From contig JAJFPB010000005.1 of NCBI GenBank assembly GCA_020881915.1, forward strand, positions 2,542,001 through 2,606,000: a DNA stretch of 64,000 bases, read 5' to 3'. Source of the DNA: Paramyrothecium sp. XJ0827 (lineage: Eukaryota; Ascomycota; Sordariomycetes; Hypocreales; Stachybotryaceae). Under the pieces are notes generated by a model. That model searched no databases and was not told the origin of the DNA. It worked only from the letters and a program-made list of their open reading frames with translations. Shown here piece after piece: positions 12,206 through 22,865 of the stretch. Each line of letters begins with the position of its first letter. Within the stretch, counting starts at the first letter, position 1. The position numbers and the translations under genes are program-made.

Positions 12206-13878
12206 CAGGTACCCTGCCACTGCGGTTGCGCGGGAGGGTCGGGAAAGGGTGTGTAGCTCGGCTGTACCTCGACTCTCGGATGCACCCCTGCTGGCCCAAC
12301 CCACAACCACCAATAAAACCCAAATGTGACAGCCAAGGAGAAAGCGAGGAGCAGATTGGATCTTCGAAATTTGCCAGAGGAAGCCGGTGACCCGATTGGA
12401 TGAATCCCACTGCAACACTAGGAAGCGGTTGGGCACCAAAGCAGCTTGTTGCTGAGGCAGTGGCTCAAAGACGAGAGTCCGGAGTAAGGGACCTTGGAGG
12501 AGCTGTCAAGTAAATCGACGGCAAGGTAAGGTACCTTAGGTATCCGTACAGCAGGTAGGGAGGTACCTTGCGGGAAGCTAAGCTACCCGGCTCGGCACCA
12601 AACCTTAAGGTAGTTCAATCGTCGTAGAAAGAATGAGCACCGAGACGTCCAATGCCACCAGGAGCAGCACGGTTTTGTCGCAGAACAGTTTGATGAAAGA
12701 ACTCGAATGTTGCCGCAAGCTTCAAGAAGAGAGCAACAACGTTTTCCAAGCCGCTTCGCCTCGGTCGGCCAAAAATATAGCCCTTGTTGACAACCGTCAC
12801 CGCCTGCGTGGAGGGGTTGCTATGGGCAGAGTTGTAAGTCGTCGTTCGTCGTAGCTGTCGGCAGCTGCTCGGCCGGTTCCGCAACAGTTGCTGGTGGTAA
12901 AATTTGAGATGATGAAACGGAGGGGCTTTCGAGGTCCGATTTTGTCAAGTTGGGAAAGAACAAAGAGAAGTAGTCGTCGGAACGAGAAAAGTCAAGGGGG
13001 GTCTCGAGCGGGAGAAGCCAAGGGAGCGCGAGACATTCATTCATGCACGCAATGGGCCAATGGACGCGTGGGTAACATATAATGCAGGCATATGACAAGA
13101 ATTCAAGGAAAATAAAAGCGAGAGACAAGTTGCATCGAGGGGAGTAAGAGAGGGAGAGGGAAACGAGTGAGAAAGAAGCGAGGGTCACGCAGAGATTATA
13201 CTCTGTCCGCTTCCCTCCTCCAAACATGCGCCTGGCGCAGCCGCTGCGCTTTCGCCGGAGGATACCATGCTCTACATGCTGCAACTAAGGTGACTATCTA
13301 CCTTACATTACCTTGACTGCATATGCGCTGCCCCCACCGGTTTCCCTTTTTCCCCTGCATGAGGTCTGTTGTTATTTGTTTACATGAGCCTGCATCTCTG
13401 ACTTGTCCAGCTGGCGGCGGAGCTCTTCACCGCATTGCCTTTGTAGATGGCACTGCTACGCACATACATCATTGGACAAAACCCAGCCATAAACCCTGCA
13501 AAAGCCACCAAACCCCCGTCTCACCTGGTCCAGCGCTGACCAGTTCGGGCGATATGCCCACTATCATCGCGTCACCAACATGGAGTCTGCAGACGTGGGA
13601 GCTGCTCCCTCCGCAAACCAGGACTTAAAACGACGAGGGTTCAAATGCGCACCCTACTTGTTGAGATGCGCACTTACCCTTCCCCGAAACAGGATAGATT
13701 CAGCCCTGTAGAGTTTAACGTAATTGGGAAGATTACTTTGAGCTCTGTATTTAGAACAAAGAGAATATTAGTCTTAAGTATCTGAGGATATTCTTGCAAG
13801 AAAATAATACAAGTATTATAGGTTGTACAGTAGCTCTGCTTTAACTCTATTAATACTCATTTTTCAATTACGAATGAT

Positions 13879-13946
13879 TCACTTGAGATAGCTTAGATTT
13901 TCAAGTGATCAAACGAGGAACATCACTTGATCTCGTCTAATCAAGT
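13879..13946. repeat. Array of alternating inverted repeats TCACTTGA / TCAAGTGA
   Basis: TCACTTGA at 13879..13886, its reverse complement TCAAGTGA at 13901..13908, TCACTTGA again at 13923..13930 and TCAAGT at 13941..13946. The first three copies are spaced 22 bp start to start. The array could form alternative hairpins. It sits in an AT-rich gene-free stretch. Confidence 0.75.
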
Positions 13947-14087
13947 AAAATGGAAGTGCCCGTCTAAAACTACAAAAAGCAAGACGAACTCAAGCCCGTC
14001 CATCCGCCGGTTGCGCCATAATATACAATATGAACCATGTACAAATCGTGTTCACGTTGCCGCATGCTGCTGCTCAATTAACCTTGT

Positions 14088-15136
14088 TCAAAGCGTCGGA
14101 GGGCTATAGTCGCGCTCGATGATATCGTCACGTCCCAATGGTCGTGTACCATCATTAAGAACCATGGCTTCGCGATGTTGGCGGCGAAGCCTTTGTTCCT
14201 CTGCGGAATGCTCTCGGGTACGTGGAACCTGTCGCTCGGCTCCATGATCAGGTGGTGCTGGCTCCTCCCTAAACTCCATGATCAGAAGCCTCTCAGCGTT
14301 CCGTGTGAAATGGTCCCTTTCGACGAGTTCGGCTTTCTCCAGTGCACGCATGCCACGGCGAGACTCCATGATCCGCTTGATGATGTCTACAATGCGATTG
14401 TTTTTCAGGTCGATGTAATTCCTGAAATTGCGGCGTCGGTCTTCAACCGATGTGCCCCAGTCTTGTTTCGCAAGCCATTTCTCGACGAATTTTGCCTTGA
14501 TGAGCAGATCGACGCCGTATTTGTTGACCAACTCAAGGATGAACATTAGGCAAAATCTCTCGGCCATGTCTCTAAGATAGTATTCGTCCCAATGCTCGTC
14601 GTTGAGTGTAGGGGACTCGACATCATCCATGCTCAATTCTAAGGATCGTACGAGCGCCGAGTATGCCTTCTGGTTGTTGAGTTTGGCCAGCCCATCGAGC
14701 CCTGTTGCCTGTCAGCTACCTATCCATCAGCACGGTCTAGATGTGATGTACCAAGAGTCTGCCCCGTGAGTAGGGCAAGAGCCCGGAGGCATCTCATTCG
14801 CTCTTCATAGTCTGGTCTCGTGATGCCATAGAGTAGGGCGTGCGTTGTTTCGGGGTCGTTGATGGCTCTGTCGCAAAGGATTTTGACGGCAACCTCTCTG
14901 ATAGAGTAATTCGGATGGTCAATCAACTTGGCTAGCGTGTCGAGCTGAAGCGCATCTTCGGTATCCTGAGTGATGTATTGTGTTTTTGGTTCGGTCGGCT
15001 GGATCTCGTTCAGATCACGAATGATCGTAAGTGTCGTAATCATGGTAGTGACGATACCGAACGTCGCGAGCCCTATGCTGAGCAAGATGACCCGCTCATC
15101 GCGGGCAAAAGATAATAGGCTGCTTGTCCAGCCCAT
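14088..15136 (-). CDS. Membrane-anchored ARM/HEAT-like protein of unknown function
   Basis: Exons are complement(14752..15136) and (14088..14701), 332 aa. A hydrophobic segment near residues 17-40 (VILLSIGLATFGIVTTMITT) looks like an N-terminal membrane anchor. Next is an alpha-helical stretch, LAKLIDHPNYSIREVAVKIL and MRCLRALALLTGQTLGLDGLAKL, that reads like one or two armadillo/HEAT repeats. The C-terminal third is charged and Arg/Glu-rich. I recognise no catalytic motif. The family appears to be fungal. It diverges from NOP14 with about 360 bp between start codons. The junction encodes TLG|LDGLAK smoothly, so the model is good; the function is unknown. Confidence 0.72.
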
Positions 15137-15494
15137 GATGATTTCGAAGGCTACGACATGACTAAGGTCAGTGTGGTGAAAGTGTGATGCTGAAGCTGAA
15201 GCAATAAAATGTTGTCTTCTTCAGGTTGAATGCCGATTCGAAAAGGTACCTTAGTTAGTTACGAAGTGAGCTTCAGAGGTGCTTAACCGCCTGCTAGACT
15301 TCTGTATTGGGCATAGCTCCTAGCGCAGGCAGGCAAGTGCCCCCGCCGATCCACAATCAGTGCATCGTTTATCTTATCGATACGACAGCGTCTCAAAAAA
15401 TTTCGTGGTAACAGAACCTCGAATCTTCAAGCAGCCCACCAGCGATATTGGGAACCTTTGGCCACTGGTCGAAACCCAGCCGTACAACTCAACC
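15137..15494. promoter_or_regulatory. Divergent promoter region with palindrome AAGGTACCTT
   Basis: Shared by the ARM-like gene (-) and NOP14 (+). A perfect 10-bp palindrome AAGGTACCTT lies at 15243..15252, about 110 bp upstream of the ARM-like start. The same palindrome occurs at 12528..12537. Confidence 0.5.
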
Positions 15495-18291
15495 ATGGCT
15501 GGCTCCCAGCTCAAGCGCCTCAAGGCGTCTCTTCGAGAGCAGGGCATAACTGGACCCCAGCAAAGCAAGAAACAAAAGCGCCAACTCGCCCAGGATGAGC
15601 GGGCCCGTAACGAAAAGCGGCTCAAGAGAGGTGCGGTGCTGGAAGGCATCCGCGAACAATTCAACCCCTTCGATCTGAAACACGCGGCGAAACCCAAATT
15701 CGAGGTCACCAGCAATCGTATTCCCACAGGCAATGCCGCGCAAGGAATTGCCGGACGCCCTGGCCAGGCAAAGGCCGTGGGCGAGGAGAGGGTGAGCAAA
15801 AGGGCATTCCACATACTACCATGTGCTTCATTGACAATCTGTTCAGCGTCGCCAAACTTTGCTTGTTGACATGCAACGTCGCAATAAAGTCGGAGGCATC
15901 ATGGATCGACGATTTGGTGAGGACGATCCTACGATGACGCCGGAGGAAAAAATGCTGGAACGATTCGCGCGGGAGAAGCAAAGGAGTCACAAAAACAGCT
16001 CCATGTTCGATCTGGAGGATGACGGTGAACCTATGGAAGGACTTACACACGGTGGTAAATCCTTGACATTCGATGAGGAGCCAGTAGACGACTTCGACGA
16101 GGACGACCTTAGTGGCGAAGACAGCGATAACTCCGACCGTGGGCAGCAAAGGCTCAAACGCCTTCGTGCACTTGCAGCAGCCGATAACGAGGGCGAAGAG
16201 ACCGACGAGCCGGAGCGCAAAAAGACGAAGAAGGAGGTGATGGAAGAGATTATCGCCAAGTCAAAGCTGCACAAGTACGAGCGGCAAGCGGCGAAGGAGG
16301 AAGATGCTGATCTACGCGTCGAGCTGGACAAGGAGCTTCCCAACATTCAGATGCTCCTCTCATCAAACTTGAAAGGTGGCAAGCGTCGCCCTGTTGAGGA
16401 GAGTGAGCCGGTAAGAGGTACAGGTATCGACAGAAACGTCTTGGAGAAGAACTTCGATCTTGAAGTGAAGCGGCTAGCCCAAGACAAGAGAGCGCAGCCG
16501 AGCAACAGGACCAAGACGGAGGAAGAACTTGCAGAGGATGAGTCAAAAAGACTCAAAGAACTCGAGGACAAGCGCCAGAGACGTATGAGGGGCGAAGAGG
16601 TCACCGATAGCGAGGATGATGATGACGCAGCCAAGACGGGTCCTGCTGCGTCCGATGACGATGAGGCTGAGGATGATGATGATGATTTTGGTTTGGGTCA
16701 TGGTATCAAGACGAAACCAACTGCTGCCGAACTTGGCTTTGACGACGAGGACGATTTTATCATCGACGATGACCTAGTTGCCAGTGGATCCGACATTGAG
16801 TCGTTTGATGGCGACGACGAGGGAGACGAAGACGGAGAGGACGATGCCGAAAGCGGCGAGGAAGACGAAGAGGACGATGATGAGTTCACCAAAGGACTGC
16901 TGAATGAGGAAGAAGCAAGGAACCCCATCTTTGATGCAGATTCGTCAATAAAAGCATCCGCCTCTGGGAAGAGCGATGAGCATGGCCTGCCATTCACGTT
17001 CCCTTGCCCTCAGTCATGCGACGAGTTCCGAGCCGTCACAGCACCATACCCTCCCAGCAACCTCCCTACCATCGTCCAAAGAATCAGAGCTTTATACCAC
17101 CCCAAGCTCGACAGCAAGAACAAGGAGCGTCTCGCCAAGTTCTCTGCCGCTTTGGTCAGCTTCATCTCTTCACCTTGGGATCCAGAGACATCACCACCTT
17201 TCTCAATCCTCGAAAGCCTTGTTCGTCACATCCACTCGCTCGCCAAGATGTTCCCCGTCGAAATCAGCAACCAGTTCCGAGTGCACATTGAGGAGGCCAG
17301 CAACGAACGGTTTCTGGCGCTTCAGCCGGGCGATTTGGTCATGTTGACGGCCGTGGGAACAATATTCCCCACTTCCGATCACTTCCATCAGGTTGTCACC
17401 CCTTCGATGTTGACGATGGCACGCTATCTAGGTCAGAAGGTGCCACAAGCCTTGGCAGAGTACGCTGTCGGTACATATCTGACAATCCTCTCACTACATT
17501 ATCAGCAATTGTCCAAGCGATTCGTGCCCGAAATTCTCAACTTTGCCTTGAACACGGCTTGCGCTTTGGCCCCCACGGCAGTACCGGCATCACTCGGTCG
17601 ATTCCCTTTGCATCAATCTCCTGCTCACCTCCGCATTGCTAAGGCAAGCGGGGAGACCCCCAGGCGGTTGACGTTTGCCGACTGCTTGGCAGACTACTCC
17701 GAAGGCAAGCGCGCAAAGGGTATCAAAGTCGCTATCCTGGACACAACCCTTCAGGTACTAGATGCAGCCGCAGATACATGGGCAGGAAAGGAGTCATTTA
17801 TTGAGACGTTTGACCAAGTGCTGGATCTTCTAAAACATCTTCAAGGGAAGACCTCCCGGTCACAGCTACCAAAACAATCAAATGATCGGGTAGAAAAGCT
17901 GCATGCCAAGTTGGAACGCATGCTCAGACTCTCGCAGCTATCACGCCGGCCTCTTGAACTGCATCACCACCGACCCCTAGCCATCAAGACGTTCGTGCCC
18001 AAGTTCGAGGAGACGTTCGACCCGAACAAGCACTACGACCCAGACCGCGAGAGGACAGAGCTGGCGAAGCTCAGGGCCGAACACAAGAAGGAGCGCAAGG
18101 GCGCGATGCGCGAGTTGCGCAAGGACGCCAACTTCATGGCGAGGGAGAAGCTGAAGCTGAAGAAGGCCAAGGACGAGGCGTACGAGAAGAAGTACAAGCG
18201 TCTGATTGCCGAGATCCAGAGCGAGGAAGGCCGGGAGGCGAACGCCTACGAAAGAGAAAAGGCGGCGAGGAAGCGGGACAGAGACAGGTAG
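15495..18291 (+). CDS. NOP14: Nucleolar complex protein 14, 18S rRNA processing (Nop14)
   Basis: Nop14 is part of the SSU processome and is needed for 18S rRNA maturation and 40S export. Exons are 15495..15791 and 15847..18291, 913 aa, close to the family norm. The N-terminus SQLKRLKASLREQGITGPQQ is characteristic. The splice joins GEER to RRQTLLVDMQRRNKVGG, the conserved Nop14 block. Several acidic runs (Asp/Glu) occur between about residues 160 and 480, then a helical conserved core, and a basic C-terminus (RELRKDANFMAREKLKLKKAKD) typical of the family. It was identified from the ordered combination of these blocks. Confidence 0.95.
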
Positions 18292-18938
18292 TCCTGTTCC
18301 TAAGCCTCTCTTTCGTGCATATTCTAGGAGTTAACATGACTTCCATTCGAGCCAAACAACATGACTATTGCAAGAGCCTTGTGACGTGCTTCAAACTATC
18401 CCCACGGTCATGCCATATCACATATACTTGTGAAGTGATGAATATAAGGCCAAAGCCAAGTGCAGGCCGTACTGGTCAATGGACGTGGGCTAGGATCTGG
18501 TGTAGTGGACTCAGCTGCCTTCGTTCCCATTCTATAAGCTGTCCTATACAATGTTGACGGAGGAGGGCCATACATCTTCTACTTGAATAGTACAAATGAA
18601 AGCGACATTTTGCATGTACTAAGATTTTCGTCATGAAGTTTGTTCTTCATTTCATTACAGAGCTTTGCGGGATCTACTGTTTTTCTTGAAAGCTGTGTGT
18701 CAAGCAGTGCAGTTCACCTACTCAAACTCGGCTCCAGGCCGGCTGGCTACCCTAAAGCTCCACCAACATTGTCCTAGTTCGAACGACAATGAATTCCTCA
18801 AATTCATCTCTTTCAATACGTAACCTTCGGTGACTTATGGCAAGAGACCTTGGCAGGTCCTTGTGGTTTTGCATTGGTCTTTTAGAATCGAATTGAGACG
18901 CTGGTGTGCTTTGCCTGCGAAGCTCTACGTCCTGCACA
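18292..18938. other. Intergenic region between NOP14 and the G-patch gene
   Basis: About 650 bp, containing the NOP14 3' UTR and the G-patch gene promoter. Nothing further is seen. Confidence 0.5.
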
Positions 18939-19943
18939 ATGGCACGGCAAGAAACTGGCACAACCGTGCCACCAGACGATGAGGACGATGACTACATGAA
19001 CATGACTTTCGAGGATCCCACGCCCGCCAAGGAGACCTCCTTTCAACGATCACAGCGGCTCAAGCGCGAGTCTCGCGCTCGTGGAGTCGTCAAATCCAAA
19101 GCGCAAATCGCCGACGAGGAGGAAGCCGCGCGCGAAAAGGCCCTCGCCACATCCATGCTGGACGATGCGCGCGCCAAGAAGAGCAAAGGATTCGCCATGA
19201 TGGCCAAGATGGGCTTCTCCGGCGGCGGTCTTGGTAAAAAGACAGAAGACGGCGAGGCTCCCGGAAGGACGGAACCAATCGCCATCAGCAAGAAGGACGA
19301 CCGCGGCGGCATTGGCCTGGACAGTGAGAAGAAGAGGAAGCTGCGCGAAGCGGTTGAGGAGCAGGCCAGCAAAGCAGTCAAGCTAGACCCAGACGAGTAC
19401 CGAGAGAGGGTTCGCAAGGAGCGTGAGGAGGCAAGACTGGAGAAGCAATTCCACGCCGCTCAACGCCTTGCAGAGAGCATGGACGACGAACAGTCAGACC
19501 CACGGCCCCGAGGGGAGAAAGTAGGCTCAGAAGAGCCAAACGCGGAAGCCAAACCAAGACCCATAGCAGGCCGCCTCTTGAAATCAATACCGGTCCTGTA
19601 TCGCGGCCTCGTCCGGTACCGCGACGAAAAGGAGCGCGACCGCAAGATGCGCTCCGACCTCGAGCAGTCGCTCTCCCGGCTGCCGACGTACGAGAGCGAC
19701 AACGAGGACGAGCTGGACAAGATGGCGCTGGGCAAGACGAAGACGGTGTACGTCACGGCGGAGGACTTGGACGAGGAGGACGAGGAGCTGGACCAGTTCA
19801 ACGCCCTCGACATCGGGGAGCGGCTGCGACAGCTGCTCGTGTATCTGAGGGAGAAGTACAACTACTGCTTCTGGTGTAAGATGGCTTATCCGGACAGCGA
19901 GATGGATGGGTGTCCAGGGATTACGGAGGAAGATCATGACTGA
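18939..19943 (+). CDS. G-patch domain protein (GPATCH11-like) with C-terminal DUF4187
   Basis: Single exon, 334 aa. Near residues 84-115 the segment GFAMMAKMGFSGGGLGKKTEDG is a G-patch, a motif that activates DEAH-box RNA helicases in splicing or ribosome assembly. The middle is charged and coiled-coil prone (KEREEARLEKQFHAAQRLAE). The C-terminus, LRQLLVYLREKYNYCFWCKMAYPDSEMDGCPG, matches the DUF4187 domain that ends GPATCH11/CCDC75 proteins, with Cys residues that could bind metal. This pairing is specific enough for the assignment. The helicase partner is unknown. The ATG at 18939 follows CTGCACA and starts a strongly acidic N-terminus. Confidence 0.87.
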   Translation: MARQETGTTVPPDDEDDDYMNMTFEDPTPAKETSFQRSQRLKRESRARGVVKSKAQIADEEEAAREKALATSMLDDARAKKSKGFAMMAKMGFSGGGLGKKTEDGEAPGRTEPIAISKKDDRGGIGLDSEKKRKLREAVEEQASKAVKLDPDEYRERVRKEREEARLEKQFHAAQRLAESMDDEQSDPRPRGEKVGSEEPNAEAKPRPIAGRLLKSIPVLYRGLVRYRDEKERDRKMRSDLEQSLSRLPTYESDNEDELDKMALGKTKTVYVTAEDLDEEDEELDQFNALDIGERLRQLLVYLREKYNYCFWCKMAYPDSEMDGCPGITEEDHD

Positions 19944-20460
19944 TTCTGGAGTCGGAGAAACTGTATAATACCCCCATGATCGTACTTGACCTGTGAGACC
20001 AATTGATAGAGAGGAACACCTCCCGTCCCCAGTGTGATATCCCTTGGGCCAACTTGCTTCATATAGTCTTCTGTGAAGGATGCTGTATGACGCCCTTACG
20101 ACTCTTTCATACCTATTGAGGGCCTCGGTCACCATTTGCCAGTCACCCAATATGTCGTGGTTTGTGCAAGTACATTTTTGAACTTATGCTTGGCAATGCT
20201 CTCGAGACGAGCTTCAGGATCTCCAACACAGGTTGAGCACGTTGCAAAACAATTCCAGCCGGCGAGTTGGAGGAGTGGATGCACCAAGTGGGCGCTGAAA
20301 CATTGATGAGATATCACAAATAGAAAGCAGCATTTTTGTCTAAATTCCAACTAACTAAACCATTGCATGTAGCTACTTCTCGATCCATTGACTCGATCAC
20401 AATGTTCAATAAAGCAAACCAGAGCTATCATGGACGCGGAGCGTGATCCTATTCTTTGGT
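19944..20460. other. Intergenic, convergent 3' ends
   Basis: About 515 bp between the stop codons of the G-patch gene (+) and the coiled-coil gene (-). No gene is seen. Confidence 0.5.
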
Positions 20461-22363
20461 TCAAGCGGCGCCGGAGCATCCCTTGCCGACGGTGGTCGTT
20501 GTGGAGGAGCTGTCATTCTGGAGCTCGTCCTCGACAGGGTCGCCACCACTCACTACCACCGTAGAGTTCTGCTTTTTGGTCACCTTGTGGTCTCTAGATG
20601 CCTGAGCATCTTCATTTTGAGATTGAACCGGCGCAAAAGGGCGAGGCCTCCCCCTATCCTGGGTTCGTCCGCAAGTCTTGCGGGATGGAGCGTTGGTCTG
20701 ATCATCGACCGATTTGTGCTGCCCTTGTGCACAGGTTTCTGGATCGTGAGTCCCAGCTGAACTGCGACCCGGATCGGTAACCTCCAGTTGCGTTTCTGTC
20801 TGGCCAGGTGTATCAGACGTCGTAGGAGCTTGTGTCGGCTCGGCTTCCACTCCTGGTCCGTCTCTAGCCTTTGCCACGTAGTGTGCTTTGCATAGTATTG
20901 TCCTGAGGTGAAAGTTCTCTCCGTCTGCGTTGCCAAACTTCTCCAGGGCTGGTGATACCACAAAGTCGACGGTAAGTTCGTGGTCTGGCAGATCGGCTGA
21001 TGTAAGGGCCATCTCCATCCTTTCGTTGTCAGGCTCCATTGGAACTTTGAGGCCGCTCAATGGGGCCAAAGTGATTTTGAAGACAGCTCTAGACTTCAGG
21101 AAGATGATTTGAAGTGCTAGCGCATCTTTCAACATAATTAGGACATCCTTTCGAAAGACAGAGAAGGCAGTGGGTAAAATGAAAGGATGGAGTTCTCGCT
21201 CCAACATCTCAACTGCCGCCTTGAGTGCTTCCTCACTAGTACCTTTTTCCTTGTCCAGTTTGCTGGCCGCTTGGGCTATGCTCAAGCTCAGATGACCCAA
21301 GAGTTTGGCATCATCAACGGAAACGGTGAATGCACCTTGACTTAGTCAGTATGTGAGAGTCCTGGAAGCCGCTGGAGAAGCATCATTTGTGGTAGTACTT
21401 ACGCTTCACAGATTGCTCGAAGGTGGCAAGATATTGACCAACTTCACCTGCCCATATCCCTTCCCTGGCCCGAAATATGCAGCTCAGGAGCCACTTCCAT
21501 ATGTGCGCTTGAATATAGGAGTTCCTCATACGAGGTGACTGGGAGCAAAGAGACAGGAGCAGGGGGGGAACTTCGGGACCATAGTTCTTTGCATGCTGCG
21601 CGATGGGATTCTGAAGGGCCCTGGCAACCAAACCCTGGATTTTGAACATCATTTTGTGCCACATCCCGTCGATTGTCTCATCGTCAACTTTGGTTAAACC
21701 AGACTTGTCTGTTTTGGCTTGCTGCAACAACTGTACAATTCTACCGCTATTGGCTTCAATGGTAGCCTCTGCTTGTGAGTTTCTGCCTTGTAAGTTGGCA
21801 ATTTCTCTGTTCAGCTCGACCCCGATCGCCCTGAGCTCTCTGTTACGGGCCTGCAGCTCCTCAATTTTCTCATCTTTCTCCTCAAGCTTTGACTTCAGCA
21901 ACCGGAGTTCGTTCTGGAGTCTCTCAACCATTGCTTGGTCATCTTTATGTTACGATATGAGGGATTGAGTGGCAATTTTGAATTGCTGAAGCACCATGGG
22001 CGGACTGGGTCGGGTTTGCTCTTCAGATTTGGATGCATTGCTCTGGCTCGTTTCAAGTCGTGCTCTCTTCGCGGGTGGCCTTTGCACTTCGTCATGTTCT
22101 TGCTTGCCACGCTTCTCCGGGGGCTTAACGATCTTGATTGTTTTCTTCTTGGGGTAAGGTGTTTCCGGTTCAAATGTGCCGTCATTCATATCATCGGCTG
22201 ACTCTTCTTCGGCGCCACTAACTTCGATCGAGGCCTCACCATCTACTGTAAGCGGGTTGCGAGCAGTCTTGTTCAATTTTGCGCTACGTCCCCTATCCTG
22301 GTTGTTCTTGCTGGGAGTTTTGATTCTCTTCGATCGATTGGCTCCCCCTGAAGAAGAGGACAT
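20461..22363 (-). CDS. Nuclear-type coiled-coil protein of unknown function
   Basis: Exons are complement(21995..22363), (21403..21913) and (20461..21335), 584 aa. The N-terminus is basic and disordered with bipartite-like signals (ANRSKRIKTPSK, PYPKKKTIKIVK). A coiled coil follows (LQNELRLLKSKLEEKDEKIE onward, about residues 124-190). A helical domain with DDETIDGMWHKMMFKIQGLV and WKWLLSCIFRAREGIWAGEV comes next. The C-terminus is polar and low in complexity. Similar helical domains occur in lineage-specific mould protein families without known function. The second junction (CGT split, CTGAC branch) is secure. The first is less so: donor GTGCTT, acceptor CTCCAG or four codons earlier at GGTTGAG. 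Both keep frame. Confidence 0.65.
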
Positions 22364-22865
22364 GGTTGCGTTTCGTATGCCTTCTATCTTTGCGTAAGGA
22401 ATCGGCGGCAGACTAGATAGAACCACGAGTCGATGGTATCTCGAGGCTATCTCAGGCTACAAGAGACGTGTTCGATGTAAGCTTATGAACTGTTGTTGTC
22501 AGGAGATGCAAAGAAATGGTGCAGAATGCAATGTGAGTTGCAAGTGAAGTATGTGTTGGAAAGGCCGTGGGCCACAAGCTTCTCAAGGCTTCAAGCCTGT
22601 CACAGCTGCCAGCTGGCCAAGTTTCTGCCTCAACTGACTGACTTGGCTCACTCTGATCTCACATACATATCTTGCCTAAGGGATCTCAGGCAAGATATAC
22701 CTCCTCACCTGCTGCTCACTCCGGCCCCTCCATCCTACATTCCTTCTCCAACCATCCTACCACCAACCTACTCTTGCATCCATTCCTTACTTTTATCGTT
22801 AAATCTTCCCGTTACAAACACCCTCGGCTTGATAAAGGCAAAAGTTTACCGGTTCTGCTCACAAG
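22364..22865. promoter_or_regulatory. Divergent promoter region
   Basis: About 500 bp between the coiled-coil gene (-) and the Hsp70-like gene (+). A pyrimidine-rich stretch precedes the Hsp70-like start, as is common in fungal leaders. No heat-shock element array was recognised. Confidence 0.45.

Larger units (their letters stand above)
12089..14087. other. Intergenic region, about 2 kb
   Basis: It separates the 5' end of the CLIP-like gene from the 3' end of the ARM-like gene. It contains the perfect palindrome AAGGTACCTT (12528..12537), a purine-rich stretch around 12900-13170 and an AT-rich part (13690-13960) with a palindrome array. No convincing gene is seen. Confidence 0.5.

Noticed and set aside
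12820..13284. 154-codon minus-strand hydrophobic frame
   Set aside because: It arises from a pyrimidine-rich tract; low complexity and no recognisable topology or homologue.
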